Source: Pseudomonadota bacterium (lineage in GTDB: Bacteria; Desulfobacterota; Desulfobacteria; Desulfobacterales; Desulfosarcinaceae). Taken from it: DNA of 56,155 bases. The stretch is from positions 1 through 56,155 of the forward strand of contig JAEYRZ010000034.1 in the NCBI GenBank assembly GCA_023435265.1. Direction: 5' to 3'. Shown one piece after another: positions 1 through 7,968 of this stretch (the first letter of the stretch is position 1; every line of letters starts with the position of its first letter). The notes below the pieces were generated by a model. The model was not told the origin of the DNA. It did not search any database and was given only the letters and a program-made list of their open reading frames with translations. The position numbers and the translations under genes were made by a program.

Positions 1-377
1 GCCCTGCGGACGGCCGCGGCGGTCCGCAGGGCGCTTCCGGCGTATGCCGTGAAGGGTGCGCTGATACCCACCAGGAAAGCGCCGGAAGCCCGCGCCTGAC
101 GGGCGATGTGCTCCTCGCTGTTTCCGAACCTCCTGAAATGATGAAATAACCCGAATGGGGAACGGTCGGCGCGTCCATAATACGGCCGCAGGCCTTCTAG
201 TTCTTCCGGCCACGGCAGGATACGTGTTTTCGCGGTGGCCAGGGCATCCAGAATCGATACGCTGAATCGCTGGCGGCGCAGCGCCGCCGCAATCAGCGCC
301 AGGCCGTAGGGCATGGTCCGCTTGGCGGTCAGATAGAAGTCTTCGATCGGCGGCTGGATGAGCAGGATATCGGGCAT
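1..377 (-). CDS. B12-binding domain radical SAM protein, N-terminal part (cut by window edge)
   Basis: An open frame runs from an ATG at 377 to the left edge without a stop, giving about 125 residues. It begins MPDILLIQPPIEDFY and continues with MPYGLALIAAALRRQ, the usual opening of radical SAM enzymes with an N-terminal cobalamin-binding Rossmann-like domain, where a short beta strand and a QPP turn precede the helix. The CxxxCxxC cluster motif would lie beyond the window and cannot be checked. The reaction is not predictable from this fragment; these enzymes often methylate or rearrange unactivated carbons. The downstream neighbour on the same strand begins 114 bp from this start, so co-transcription is possible but not shown. 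Family confident, function unknown. Confidence 0.7.
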   Translation of the reverse strand, partial: MPDILLIQPPIEDFYLTAKRTMPYGLALIAAALRRQRFSVSILDALATAKTRILPWPEELEGLRPYYGRADRSPFGLFHHFRRFGNSEEHIARQARASGAFLVGISAPFTAYAGSALRTAAAVRR

Positions 378-491
378 TCGGCAGGACCTGTCGACAACGG
401 GGCGCACGGAGAACAAGGTCGGTGCCGGGTGTCGCTGGCGGACTCTGTGCGCCCGGTATGCTCTGCGCACCGACGGCCGGTTATGCCGATC

Positions 492-1637
492 CTAACCCAT
501 TTTAGAGATCTGGCTGAAGGTCTGGATTTCGGCCGGCAGATCTTCGGGCTGGATCAGTTCGTCCACCCCGAGCGCCAGGGCGCGGTCGATGACGTTCTGC
601 AGTTGGATCAGATTGCCGGGCCAGTGATAGCGCATCAGGATGTCCAGGGCTTCCGGCGACACGCTGATGATGCGCTTCTTCTGTCTGCTGCAGGCCTGGT
701 AGATAAAATGGTGCGTCAGCAGGCAGATATCCTCGCGGCGGTCGCGCAGCGGCGGCAGATTGATCAGCACGGCATTGAGCAGGTCGAACAGGTCCCTGCG
801 CAGTACGCCGCTGGCGATGACTTCGCCCAGGTCCTTGCCGGTGGCGGCCACGATGCGCGCGCTGGAGCCTTTTTTGAGCTGCTCGTCTTTGAGCGCCTGC
901 AGCAGGGTGAGGCGCACGCGGGCCGACAATTCGGCGATTTCGTCGAGGTAGATGGTGCCGCCGTCGACTTTGTGCATGAGCGCCGTCACATGGGCGATCA
1001 CCTGATCCTCGGGCACCGATTCGGTGATGCTGCCGCAGTTTACCGGTGTAAACGGTCTTTGCTTGCGCTGGCTCAGCTGATGGATCGTGCGCGCAACCAG
1101 TTCCTTGCCGGTGCCACTTTCACCCTGAATCAGCACCATCGGTTCCTGCTGACTGACGCTTTCGATCACCTCGTAGGTCTGCTGCATCCGCGTGCTGATC
1201 CCCACCAGTTGCTGGAATTTGTAGCGTTCGCGGGAGCGCTTGCGGATCAGCGCGGCTTTGTCCTGGACCTTCTTTTCTTCGATGATGCGATCGATGATCA
1301 ACTTGAGGTGGTCCAGTTTGAAAGGCTTCTGGAGATAGTCGTAGCTGCCGAATTTCATCGCCTGGATGGCCGATTCCATGGAGCCGTAGCCCGTGACGAT
1401 GATCACTTCGATTTCGGGCTTGTACTGCTTGACTGCGGCCAGCAGTTCCAGTCCGTTGAATTCGGGCATTTTATAATCGGTGAAAATGATATCGATCTTC
1501 TGGTCCTTGACGATATCCAGGGCTTTGAGCCCGCTGTTGACGGTGGTGATATTGTACCCCTGCATCTCGAGGTACTGGTCCACCATGGTGAGAATATCCT
1601 TGTCATCATCAACAAAGAGGATGCGGTAGTCGCTCAT
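492..1637 (-). CDS. NtrC-like response regulator lacking the GAFTGA loop and HTH domain
   Basis: A protein of 381 aa. The start chosen is the ATG at 1637 (MSDYRILFVDDD), because the preceding 38 codons do not look like a receiver domain. Residues 1-120 are a receiver with acidic D10-D12, phospho-acceptor D54 and K104. Residues about 140-370 are an AAA+ domain with Walker A GESGTGKE (172-179) and Walker B IYLDE. Between NC (200-201) and the Walker B DE it is 11 residues shorter than the intact activator at 46962-48341, and GAFTGA is absent. The second Arg of FRxDLYYRL is missing (RRDLFDLLN), and the sensor II GNVREL reads GNLIQL. The protein ends just after the AAA+ lid, with no Fis-type helix-turn-helix. 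It probably cannot activate sigma-54 polymerase conventionally. No partner kinase is adjacent. Confidence 0.85.
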   Translation of the reverse strand: MSDYRILFVDDDKDILTMVDQYLEMQGYNITTVNSGLKALDIVKDQKIDIIFTDYKMPEFNGLELLAAVKQYKPEIEVIIVTGYGSMESAIQAMKFGSYDYLQKPFKLDHLKLIIDRIIEEKKVQDKAALIRKRSRERYKFQQLVGISTRMQQTYEVIESVSQQEPMVLIQGESGTGKELVARTIHQLSQRKQRPFTPVNCGSITESVPEDQVIAHVTALMHKVDGGTIYLDEIAELSARVRLTLLQALKDEQLKKGSSARIVAATGKDLGEVIASGVLRRDLFDLLNAVLINLPPLRDRREDICLLTHHFIYQACSRQKKRIISVSPEALDILMRYHWPGNLIQLQNVIDRALALGVDELIQPEDLPAEIQTFSQISKMG

Positions 1638-1980
1638 GCGGTGCTCCGGGCCGGTCACGTTCAATGGGTTCGGTGCGTAAGATTCTCTTTCAGTTGCGTC
1701 TCGGCGTTTTCGATCGGAAGCAATTCTGGCATTGCCGGCATAAATATGCAAGCCTCAGGTTGCAGCGCGGGTGAGATTATCCGTATTTGGACGTTCGGCC
1801 GCTGCGGTGTTTTCCGGCAGTCCGTACGCAAAGTCCCGGTGATCATGGTACATGATTTGCATCTGATCTCCGGTAGGCATCGCTGGCATCCCCCGAAGCG
1901 CCACCCTGAGGGGTTGCGGCGTACTGGTTGTCGGAAAAAGAGCACGCTGCGTATGTTTTAGCTAACGGGGTTCAACGGAA
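1638..1980. other. Intergenic region, divergent promoters expected
   Basis: 343 bp between the minus-strand response regulator and the plus-strand AAA ATPase. It must hold promoters in both directions, but I found no convincing sigma-70 or sigma-54 match and no repeat. Short frames here lack protein-like composition. The plus-strand gene has only a weak Shine-Dalgarno (ACGGAA). Confidence 0.4.
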
Positions 1981-2754
1981 ATGTTGACGCTTTCAGCCGC
2001 CTTATCCGTTTTCAAACGCCCCCGCATCCCGCTGCCGGACCTTTTGGGCCTGGATACGCCGGACCGTCAAGGCCTGGACACCTTCTTTTTCGCCTCTCCC
2101 CTGATCGCTCAGCGCCTGATGGTCCTGAGAAATATGATCAGCCGCCCCGGACAGGTGATCGTGGTCCTGGGAGAGCGCGGCAGCGGCAAGACCACCCTGC
2201 TGCGGCAACTGGCGGCCGCGCTCGGACCGGCGTGCCGTCCCGCGCGCCTGCGGCTCAAGGCGGCGGGCGGGCAATCTCCCCCTGGAACGTTTCCGGCCCT
2301 TTCGGCCTTCCGGATCGACAGCGATGCGCATCCACCTGCCGTGGTGATCGATGACGCACACCGGCTGGGCCGGATGGAACTCAAGGTGCTGCTGGCCGAG
2401 GCTTTCGACCGCCCGAAGCGTTCGAAGATCAGCAGCCTGATCTTCTTCGCCGAACCCGAAATGCGCATGAATTTCGATGCGATGGCGCTTTGGATGCCGT
2501 CCGGCACCGTAATCGACAAGATTTACATGAGCCCTTTGACGGAAAAGCAAACCGATGAATACCTGCGGTTTCGTTTCAAGATCGCCGGCTTCATGCCGGA
2601 GCATCCGTTCAGCCCAGCCCAGATTCGGGCTATTTTTCAGGTTTCCGGCGGTCTGCCGGGAGGAATCAACGGCGAGGCCTGCATGCTGCTGAAGCGCCTC
2701 TATTCAGGCAAACGTCCGTTCCGAAAACCCTTTTTCGCATGGCGGCCGCTCTGA
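1981..2754 (+). CDS. ExeA/GspA-like AAA ATPase
   Basis: A 257-aa protein with Walker A GERGSGKT at residues 64-71 and a Walker B-like AVVIDDAHRLG near residue 120. It continues through a PLTEKQTDEYLRFRFKIAG segment and an SGGLPGGINGEACMLL helix, a pattern seen in the AAA domain of ExeA, GspA, DamX and TniB-like ATPases. ExeA normally carries a C-terminal transmembrane segment and peptidoglycan-binding domain; here the protein stops after the ATPase part with a basic tail, so it is a stand-alone cytoplasmic ATPase. No secretion or transposition gene is adjacent to suggest a partner. The function beyond ATP-dependent remodelling is unknown. Confidence 0.65.
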   Translation: MLTLSAALSVFKRPRIPLPDLLGLDTPDRQGLDTFFFASPLIAQRLMVLRNMISRPGQVIVVLGERGSGKTTLLRQLAAALGPACRPARLRLKAAGGQSPPGTFPALSAFRIDSDAHPPAVVIDDAHRLGRMELKVLLAEAFDRPKRSKISSLIFFAEPEMRMNFDAMALWMPSGTVIDKIYMSPLTEKQTDEYLRFRFKIAGFMPEHPFSPAQIRAIFQVSGGLPGGINGEACMLLKRLYSGKRPFRKPFFAWRPL

Positions 2755-2878
2755 GGGCTGGCGGTCGCTTCGGGCGTGAAGATGATGCCGGCGCAACCCA
2801 ACCGCCGGATAGGCGTTTTCGCCGTTCCGCACTCTTGACACATCCTGCCCGGGGCGCTTATTCATTCAGCCATGTTTG

Positions 2879-3002
2879 ACGGCGCCGTAAAAAGTCCAAT
2901 ATCTGCGCTGCGCTTCATCCCGTTGTCCTTGCGGCGTACCATGAGTACGCCTCAGGACACGGGATTCGCGGCGCCTTTATCTTGAACTTTTTACGACGCC
3001 GT
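2879..3002. repeat. Dispersed palindromic element A, copy 1
   Basis: A 124-bp element with inverted ends ACGGCGCCGTAAAAAGT (2879-2895) and ACTTTTTACGACGCCGT (2986-3002), plus an internal palindrome around GGCGTAC/GTACGCC. Near-identical copies lie at 33420-33538 (reverse orientation) and 46754-46877, with an end fragment at 11731-11747. It is flanked by a 14-bp direct repeat, ATTCAGCCATGTTT, at 2864-2877 and 3024-3037. No transposase is encoded, so it resembles a MITE or REP-like element. Confidence 0.85.
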
Positions 3003-3031
3003 CCGAAAAGCGACTCTTTACGAATTCAGCC

Positions 3032-3574
3032 ATGTTTACCGTCCCCTGGAAAAGGTCACCCAAGCCATCCGCGGCCGGACTGTCGGTGCTGGTGGTGTGT
3101 ACCGGTAACATCTGCCGAAGCCCGATGGCCGCCCATCTGCTGCAGCACATGCTGCCTGCCGGCCTGCGGGAAAGGGTCTGCGTCGGTTCGGCGGGAACAT
3201 ACGCACTGCACGGCAATCAGGCCGCGCCGCCGGCCGTGCAGGTCATGGCCGAGGCAGGCATCGATATCAGCGGCCATCGGGCGCGCCAGATCACCGGAGA
3301 ACTGATTCGCGGGTCCGGTCTCATCGTCGCCATGCAACGCATCCATCTGGATACCATCAAACGGATGCAGCTGTGGAGCAAAGCCCGCGCCCGGCTGCTG
3401 GGGGAGTTCGGGCCGCAGCCGGAAACGCCCGAAATCGATGATCCGTATGGAGGGCCGATCGACGCCTACCGCTCGTGCCTCGAAATCATCCGGCCCTGCA
3501 TCATGGGGTTGATCGCGCACCTCTCCGGGGAGTTGCCGGACCTTCAGGGCTCCGGATCGATTGATGCGCCGTGA
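3032..3574 (+). CDS. Low-molecular-weight protein-tyrosine phosphatase
   Basis: A 180-aa cytoplasmic phosphatase. The P-loop CTGNICRS places catalytic Cys23 and Arg29 in the expected CX5R arrangement, and DPYG with Asp137 is the general acid. These are the two signatures of the LMW-PTP/arsenate-reductase fold. About 15 extra residues precede the usual hydrophobic strand (LSVLVVCTGN). The ATG at 3032 is the only plausible start but has no clear Shine-Dalgarno, and the sequence around it is duplicated 160 bp upstream on the other side of repeat element A. The next gene overlaps by GTGA, indicating translational coupling. In many bacteria such enzymes act on tyrosine kinases of polysaccharide export; no such kinase is in this window, so the substrate is unknown. 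Confidence 0.88.
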   Translation: MFTVPWKRSPKPSAAGLSVLVVCTGNICRSPMAAHLLQHMLPAGLRERVCVGSAGTYALHGNQAAPPAVQVMAEAGIDISGHRARQITGELIRGSGLIVAMQRIHLDTIKRMQLWSKARARLLGEFGPQPETPEIDDPYGGPIDAYRSCLEIIRPCIMGLIAHLSGELPDLQGSGSIDAP

Positions 3575-3858
3575 GCACCCTGCGACAACAGATGATCGAG
3601 ATTCTGCGGGCAGGTCCGACCGATATCCGCCGACTCGCCCTGACGCTCGGAATCGATGAGAAGGAGGCGCTCTTTCATCTGGCGCATGCGGTGCGTTCGG
3701 TCGGCGCGCGCGGGGCGCGCTTGTCCATCCAATGGGCCGTTTGCCGCAACTGCGGATTCGAATTCAAGGAGCGGCGGCGCCTGGCACCCCCGGGACGCTG
3801 CCCGCGCTGCAGGCAAAGCCGCATCGACGGGCCTTTCTACTCACTATCCAGTAAATGA
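3571..3858 (+). CDS. HTH plus zinc-ribbon predicted transcriptional regulator (COG3357-like)
   Basis: A 95-aa protein starting at a GTG that overlaps the phosphatase stop (GTGA). Residues 1-45 form a winged-helix-like segment (ILRAGPTDIRRLALTLGIDEKEALFHL). Residues 58-80 hold two CxxC pairs, C58/C61 and C77/C80, separated by a basic stretch, a zinc ribbon. This arrangement matches small predicted regulators with an HTH fused to a zinc ribbon. The overlap makes it a co-expressed partner of the phosphatase. It could also regulate the downstream nrfHA genes, which begin 149 bp later behind two palindromes, but that is only inference. Confidence 0.7.
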   Translation: MSTLRQQMIEILRAGPTDIRRLALTLGIDEKEALFHLAHAVRSVGARGARLSIQWAVCRNCGFEFKERRRLAPPGRCPRCRQSRIDGPFYSLSSK

Positions 3859-3882
3859 TGAAGAAAAAACCCTACCTTCGCT

Positions 3883-3898
3883 TTTGAGCCTTCTCAAA
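3883..3898. promoter_or_regulatory. Perfect inverted repeat upstream of nrfH (CRP/FNR-like architecture)
   Basis: TTTGAG-CCTT-CTCAAA is a perfect 6-4-6 inverted repeat, containing TTGAG-N4-CTCAA. The spacing matches operators of the CRP/FNR family (TTGAT-N4-ATCAA for FNR), although the inner base pair differs. It overlaps a possible -35 (TTGAGC, 3884-3889) set 17 bp from TATATG (3907-3912). A family regulator such as an HcpR-like factor is a plausible ligand, but none is in the window. Confidence 0.5.
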
Positions 3899-3900
3899 CC

Positions 3901-3921
3901 GGATTTATATGCTATAAATCC
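3901..3921. promoter_or_regulatory. Second perfect palindrome over the putative nrfHA -10 region
   Basis: Arms GGATTTATA (3901-3909) and TATAAATCC (3913-3921) around TGC form a perfect 9-3-9 palindrome. It is AT-rich within GC-rich DNA and overlaps the best -10 candidate. Its position 86 bp before the nrfH ATG suits an operator or a promoter core. It is too short and lacks a U-tract to be a good terminator for the preceding gene. Confidence 0.45.
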
Positions 3922-4006
3922 ACTCAAGCGGCCGGGCCATGCACATCGGCCCTTCATGCGGCCGTTTTCCCCTTGAACATGAACCACTACCATCGAGGAC
4001 GCGCTT

Positions 4007-4462
4007 ATGCGGAGACACCGTTGGAAGATCCTGTTCGGCCTGGTCGTCTTCGGGGGGGCTTTGGGTCTTTTCATGACCCTGGGACCGCCTCAATTGCTGG
4101 CCAGGACCGAGACCCCGCTGTTCTGTTCCTCCTGCCATGTCATGGAGTCGCAGTTCGAAGCCTGGTTCAACGTCGGCGCCCACCGGACCATCCGCTGCGT
4201 CGACTGCCACCTGCCGCATAAAAACCTGCCCGTCTACTACACCTGGAAAACCATCGACGGCATGAAAGATGTCTTCGTTTTCTACTCCGGGCGAACGCCG
4301 GAAACGATCAACATATCCGACCGCGGTAAAAAGTTCGTCCAGGACAACTGCATCCGCTGTCATGCCGAACGGGTTTCGATGATCGATCAGGAGCGGCCGT
4401 GTTGGGAGTGCCACCGCTTTTTGCAGCATAACCTGGCCGGCGTCCGCCTGACAGCTGAATAG
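4007..4462 (+). CDS. nrfH: Cytochrome c nitrite reductase small subunit NrfH
   Basis: A 151-aa NapC/NirT-family membrane-anchored tetraheme cytochrome. One N-terminal transmembrane helix (about residues 8-27) is followed by four CxxCH haem sites at residues 40-44 (CSSCH), 64-68 (CVDCH), 115-119 (CIRCH) and 132-136 (CWECH). In this family the protein takes electrons from menaquinol at the periplasmic face of the inner membrane and passes them to NrfA. Its length is typical for NrfH. The nrfA gene follows 29 bp later on the same strand, so the two form the standard nrfHA operon. Confidence 0.95.
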   Translation: MRRHRWKILFGLVVFGGALGLFMTLGPPQLLARTETPLFCSSCHVMESQFEAWFNVGAHRTIRCVDCHLPHKNLPVYYTWKTIDGMKDVFVFYSGRTPETINISDRGKKFVQDNCIRCHAERVSMIDQERPCWECHRFLQHNLAGVRLTAE

Positions 4463-4491
4463 AACGTTATCCATTGCGAAGAGGAGGGGAG

Positions 4492-5958
4492 ATGGCTTTC
4501 AATCCGAGGGTCACCATGTTGGCATGCATATGCCTGATCCTGAGCGTTGCGTTGACCGGCTGCGAACCGACCAAACCGGAGACCCGCCAGGCGGTCACGA
4601 TTCCCGACGAGACCTACGATCCCGCCGTTTGGGGCAAGGCCTATCCGGAAGAGTACGAGCTGTGGAAAAAGACCGCCGAGCCGGTCGGCACACGTCGCAG
4701 CCGATACAAGACCGGCATGGACGGCGGCGCGGTCACGGTGGACAAGCTCTCGCAGTTTCCATATATGGCGCTGCTCTTCAACGGCTGGGGCTTCGGCGTC
4801 GAATACAACGAGCCGCGCGGGCATGCCTACATGCTGCGCGACCAGCTCGAAATCGATTCTTCGAGGCTGGGCGCCGGAGGCGTCTGCCTGAGCTGCAAAA
4901 CCCCGTATGCGCCCAAACTGCAGAAGGAGATGGGGGTCGATTATTACCGCAAGCCCTTCAAGGAAGTACTGGCCAACATTCCGGAGGAGCATCGCGAACT
5001 GGGCGTGGCCTGCATCGACTGCCATGACAACAAGGACATGAGCCTCCGGATTTCGCGCGGGTTCACCTTGCAGAAGGCCTACCAGGCCATGGGCACCGAC
5101 CCTTCGACGCTGACCCGCCAGCAGATGCGTTCGGCGGTCTGCGCCCAGTGCCACGTGACCTACAATATCAGCAAGGATGCCGAGAAGAAGTCGGTGGGGC
5201 TCTATTTTCCCTGGCAAAACAGCAAATTCGCCCGGATTACGATCGAGGACATCATCCAGCAGATCCGCAGCGATCCTTCCATAAAAGAGTGGAAGCAGTC
5301 GGTCACCGGTTTCCCCATGGCCTTCATCCGCCATCCCGAATACGAATTCTGGACCAACAACAGCACCCACTATCAGGCGGGGGCTTCCTGTGCCGACTGC
5401 CATATGCCCTATACCATCGCGGGCGTCTTCAAGGTTTCCGACCACCGCGTGATGAGCCCGGTGCAGGCCGACATGAAGGCCTGCAAACAGTGCCACGCCG
5501 AAAGCACCGAGTGGCTGCGCGAACGGGTCTTCGCCATTCAGGACCGCACCGTTTCGATCATGATCCGGGCCGGGTACCAGACCGCCACGGTGGCCAAGCT
5601 GTTCGAGTTGACCCACAAGGCCCAGGCCGAGGGAAAGGAAATCGACTCGGCGCTTTATGACAAGGCCAAGGAATTCTACGAAGAAGCCTTCTATCGCTCA
5701 CTGTTCATGGGCGCCGAGAATTCGATCGGGTTCCATAATCCCCCTGAAGGGCTGCGCATCCTGGGCGATTCGATCGCTTTCGGCAGCCGCGCCGAGGCCT
5801 ATCTGCGGCAGGCGCTCACCAAGGCCGGAGTGGAGGTGCCCCTCAAGGTCGATCTCGAAATCATGAAATATGTGGATGAGCGCGGCGAAAAGAAGCTCAA
5901 GTTCGATCCTTCCCTGGAGTTCAAAGATCCAATGGGCATCCAGGAAAAGTTTTTCTAA
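4492..5958 (+). CDS. nrfA: Ammonia-forming cytochrome c nitrite reductase NrfA
   Basis: A 488-aa periplasmic pentahaem enzyme that reduces nitrite to ammonium with six electrons. The catalytic haem uses CLSCK (132-136), diagnostic for NrfA; the other four are CIDCH (174-178), CAQCH (217-221), CADCH (300-304) and CKQCH (331-335). HPEYEFW (281-287) is the conserved segment carrying the active-site histidine. The start is the ATG at 4492, which follows the Shine-Dalgarno GAGGAGGGGAG; a longer frame from a TTG at 4474 would place that ribosome site inside the gene. LTGC (21-24) is a lipobox, so it is probably a lipoprotein. No maturation gene (ccm or nrfEFG-like) is nearby. Confidence 0.96.
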   Translation: MAFNPRVTMLACICLILSVALTGCEPTKPETRQAVTIPDETYDPAVWGKAYPEEYELWKKTAEPVGTRRSRYKTGMDGGAVTVDKLSQFPYMALLFNGWGFGVEYNEPRGHAYMLRDQLEIDSSRLGAGGVCLSCKTPYAPKLQKEMGVDYYRKPFKEVLANIPEEHRELGVACIDCHDNKDMSLRISRGFTLQKAYQAMGTDPSTLTRQQMRSAVCAQCHVTYNISKDAEKKSVGLYFPWQNSKFARITIEDIIQQIRSDPSIKEWKQSVTGFPMAFIRHPEYEFWTNNSTHYQAGASCADCHMPYTIAGVFKVSDHRVMSPVQADMKACKQCHAESTEWLRERVFAIQDRTVSIMIRAGYQTATVAKLFELTHKAQAEGKEIDSALYDKAKEFYEEAFYRSLFMGAENSIGFHNPPEGLRILGDSIAFGSRAEAYLRQALTKAGVEVPLKVDLEIMKYVDERGEKKLKFDPSLEFKDPMGIQEKFF

Positions 5959-5972
5959 ACCGCCCCTCTTCG

Positions 5973-6002
5973 AAAGCCCCCCTTTCCAGGGGGGCTTTTT
6001 TT
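5973..6002 (+). terminator. Intrinsic terminator of nrfHA
   Basis: Perfect stem AAAGCCCCCC / GGGGGGCTTT with loop TTTCCA, followed by a run of T residues. It starts 15 bp after the nrfA stop and isolates nrfHA from the ABC transporter operon downstream. Confidence 0.9.
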
Positions 6003-6315
6003 CAGCCGGCAGGACCGATGGGAATCGCCGCCGCGCAGGCGCATGCTTCCCCGGTTGACAACGCCCCTGAATTCCCTTAAAAAACCCATTTTCAAACGCC
6101 ATCTGAGTTTGCCGTTCGACGGCAAGCGGGTCAGGGGCACCCCATTTGCGGCAGGTCGAAACCACGCCGCGCAAAGGCCCGAAAGCGGTTCGGGGCAGAT
6201 GTTCCGGTGCAGGCATGCGCCGCCCGAGGACCGCCGCAGCAATCCGGGACTTCCCATTGTGCATGATGCGAGGGATGCTGGAATTTTCTGCTCGCTGGCC
6301 GAAAAGGAGAGCCGT

Positions 6316-7251
6316 ATGATTCATGTCGAAAATTTAACGAAATACTACGATGATTTCTGCGCCGTGAACCGGATCAGCCTCGAAATCGAAGCCGGAGAGG
6401 TCGTCGGCCTGCTGGGACCCAACGGTGCCGGCAAAACCACCACTCTGCGGATGCTCACCGGCTATTTCATGCCCACCTCGGGCGACATCCGGGTCAAGGA
6501 ATTTTCCATTCACGACGATCTGCTGTCCTTGAAACAGTTGATCGGCTACCTGCCCGAATCGGCCCCGTTGTACAAAAACATGCTGGTCTTCGATTATCTG
6601 GACCACGTGGCCAGCATCCGCGGACTTTCGGGCCAGGCCAAGCTGAAACGGCTGCGTGAACTGGCCGACATGTGCGGCCTGCGCGACATCATGCACCAGC
6701 CTATCGAAACCTTGTCCAAAGGACTCAAACAGCGCGTCGGCCTCGCCCACGCCATGATGAGCGATCCCGAAATCCTGGTGCTGGACGAGCCCACCTCGGG
6801 CCTCGATCCGAACCAGATCGTCGAAATTCGTGAAATCATCCGTCGCATCGGCGCGCAGAAGACGGTCATCCTCTCCACGCACATCCTCACGGAAGCGGAA
6901 GCCACCTGCGATCGCATCGTCATCGTCAACAAGGGCCGGATCATCGCGGACGGCGAGCCCGACCGGCTCAAATCGGACCTCGGACAGGGCAACCGGATCA
7001 GCGTCGCCGTTCGCGGGGCCGAGTCGGAAGCGCTGCGCGGCTGCCTGCAAGGCGTGCCGGGCGTCGACACAGTGATCATCGGCGCTGGAGAAGGCCGGCT
7101 GCTGCGCGCCGAAGTTCATGCCGCCGCGGGCTCTGACGTGATGGCCGGGCTGTACGCGGCCGTCAAGGCTACGGACTGGATCCTGATCGACTTCCACCAG
7201 GAGGCCAAGAGCCTGGAAACCATTTTCCGCGAACTGACCAGGGAGAACTAA
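6316..7251 (+). CDS. ABC transporter ATP-binding protein, GldA-like
   Basis: A 311-aa ATPase subunit. The ATG at 6316 follows AAAGGAGA and begins MIHVENLTKYYDDF; the longer upstream frame lacks family-like sequence. Walker A is GPNGAGKT (34-41), the ABC signature is LSKGLKQRVG and Walker B is ILVLDEPTSGLDP. The C-terminal extension of about 80 residues is typical of ABC-2 export ATPases. It is followed at once by a permease, a GldG-type auxiliary protein and a DUF4340 protein, the arrangement of the GldA-GldF-GldG systems found well beyond gliding Bacteroidetes. The substrate is unknown. Subunit role certain; gliding function not implied. Confidence 0.9.
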   Translation: MIHVENLTKYYDDFCAVNRISLEIEAGEVVGLLGPNGAGKTTTLRMLTGYFMPTSGDIRVKEFSIHDDLLSLKQLIGYLPESAPLYKNMLVFDYLDHVASIRGLSGQAKLKRLRELADMCGLRDIMHQPIETLSKGLKQRVGLAHAMMSDPEILVLDEPTSGLDPNQIVEIREIIRRIGAQKTVILSTHILTEAEATCDRIVIVNKGRIIADGEPDRLKSDLGQGNRISVAVRGAESEALRGCLQGVPGVDTVIIGAGEGRLLRAEVHAAAGSDVMAGLYAAVKATDWILIDFHQEAKSLETIFRELTREN

Positions 7252-7252
7252 C

Positions 7253-7957
7253 ATGCGCCAGGTCCTGCTGATATTCAAAAAAGAATTCAAAGACTACTTT
7301 GTGTCCCCGATCGCCTACATCGTGATCGCACTTTTTCTGCTGGTCACCGGCTGGCTTTTCTTCTCGACATTTTTCGTGGTGGGGCAGGCCGATTTGCGCA
7401 ATTTCTTCGTACGCCTGCCGTTCCTGTTCGCCCTGACGGTGCCGATCATCACCATGCGGCTCTTTTCCGAAGAATTGAACACCGGATCGTATGAGCTGCT
7501 GCTCACCCTTCCGGTGACGTTCCACCACGTCGTCTTCGGCAAGTTCCTGGCCGCGGTGGCTTTTGTGGCCGCCATTCTCGCCCCGACGCTGGCCTACCCG
7601 ATATTTATCTCCTTTGTCGGCGGGCTGGACTGGGGCGTGGTGGCCGGAGGCTACATCGGCGCTCTTTTGCTCGGCAGCGCCTATGCTGCCGTCGGCTTGT
7701 TCGCCTCTTCACTGACCCGCAATCAGATCATCGCCTGCATTCTCGGCATCGTGGTGTGCGCCCTTCTGGCCATTGTCGACAAAATGCTCTTTTTCTTCCC
7801 GCGGTCCGTCCTGAGTGTCATCGAATACCTGAGTTCGAGTTTTCATTTCGAAAATATCGCGCGGGGCATCGTCGACAGCCGCGACATGCTCTATTTCGCG
7901 AGCGTCATCTTCCTCGGCCTCTATGCGACCCATCTTTCCATGCAGGAAAAAAAGTAG
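7253..7957 (+). CDS. ABC-2 type permease, GldF-like
   Basis: A 234-aa integral membrane protein with about six hydrophobic helices. It starts one base after the ATPase stop, so the two are translationally coupled. The N-terminal FKKEFKDYFVSPIAYIV followed by a first helix, and the loop FSEELNTGSYELLLTLPV, are characteristic of ABC-2 permeases of the GldF/NosY kind. It would form the membrane pore driven by the ATPase at 6316-7251. Confidence 0.88.
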   Translation: MRQVLLIFKKEFKDYFVSPIAYIVIALFLLVTGWLFFSTFFVVGQADLRNFFVRLPFLFALTVPIITMRLFSEELNTGSYELLLTLPVTFHHVVFGKFLAAVAFVAAILAPTLAYPIFISFVGGLDWGVVAGGYIGALLLGSAYAAVGLFASSLTRNQIIACILGIVVCALLAIVDKMLFFFPRSVLSVIEYLSSSFHFENIARGIVDSRDMLYFASVIFLGLYATHLSMQEKK

Positions 7958-7968
7958 AAGGATACCCC

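Noticed and set aside
429..1961. 510-codon open frame on the plus strand opposite the response regulator
   Set aside because: Antisense shadow in GC-rich DNA; the minus-strand frame has clear receiver and AAA+ motifs and this one has none.
2879..3002. Element A copy 1 read as a simple terminator for the AAA ATPase gene
   Set aside because: It is repeated in other contexts and orientations, is 124 bp with structured ends, and is flanked by a direct duplication.
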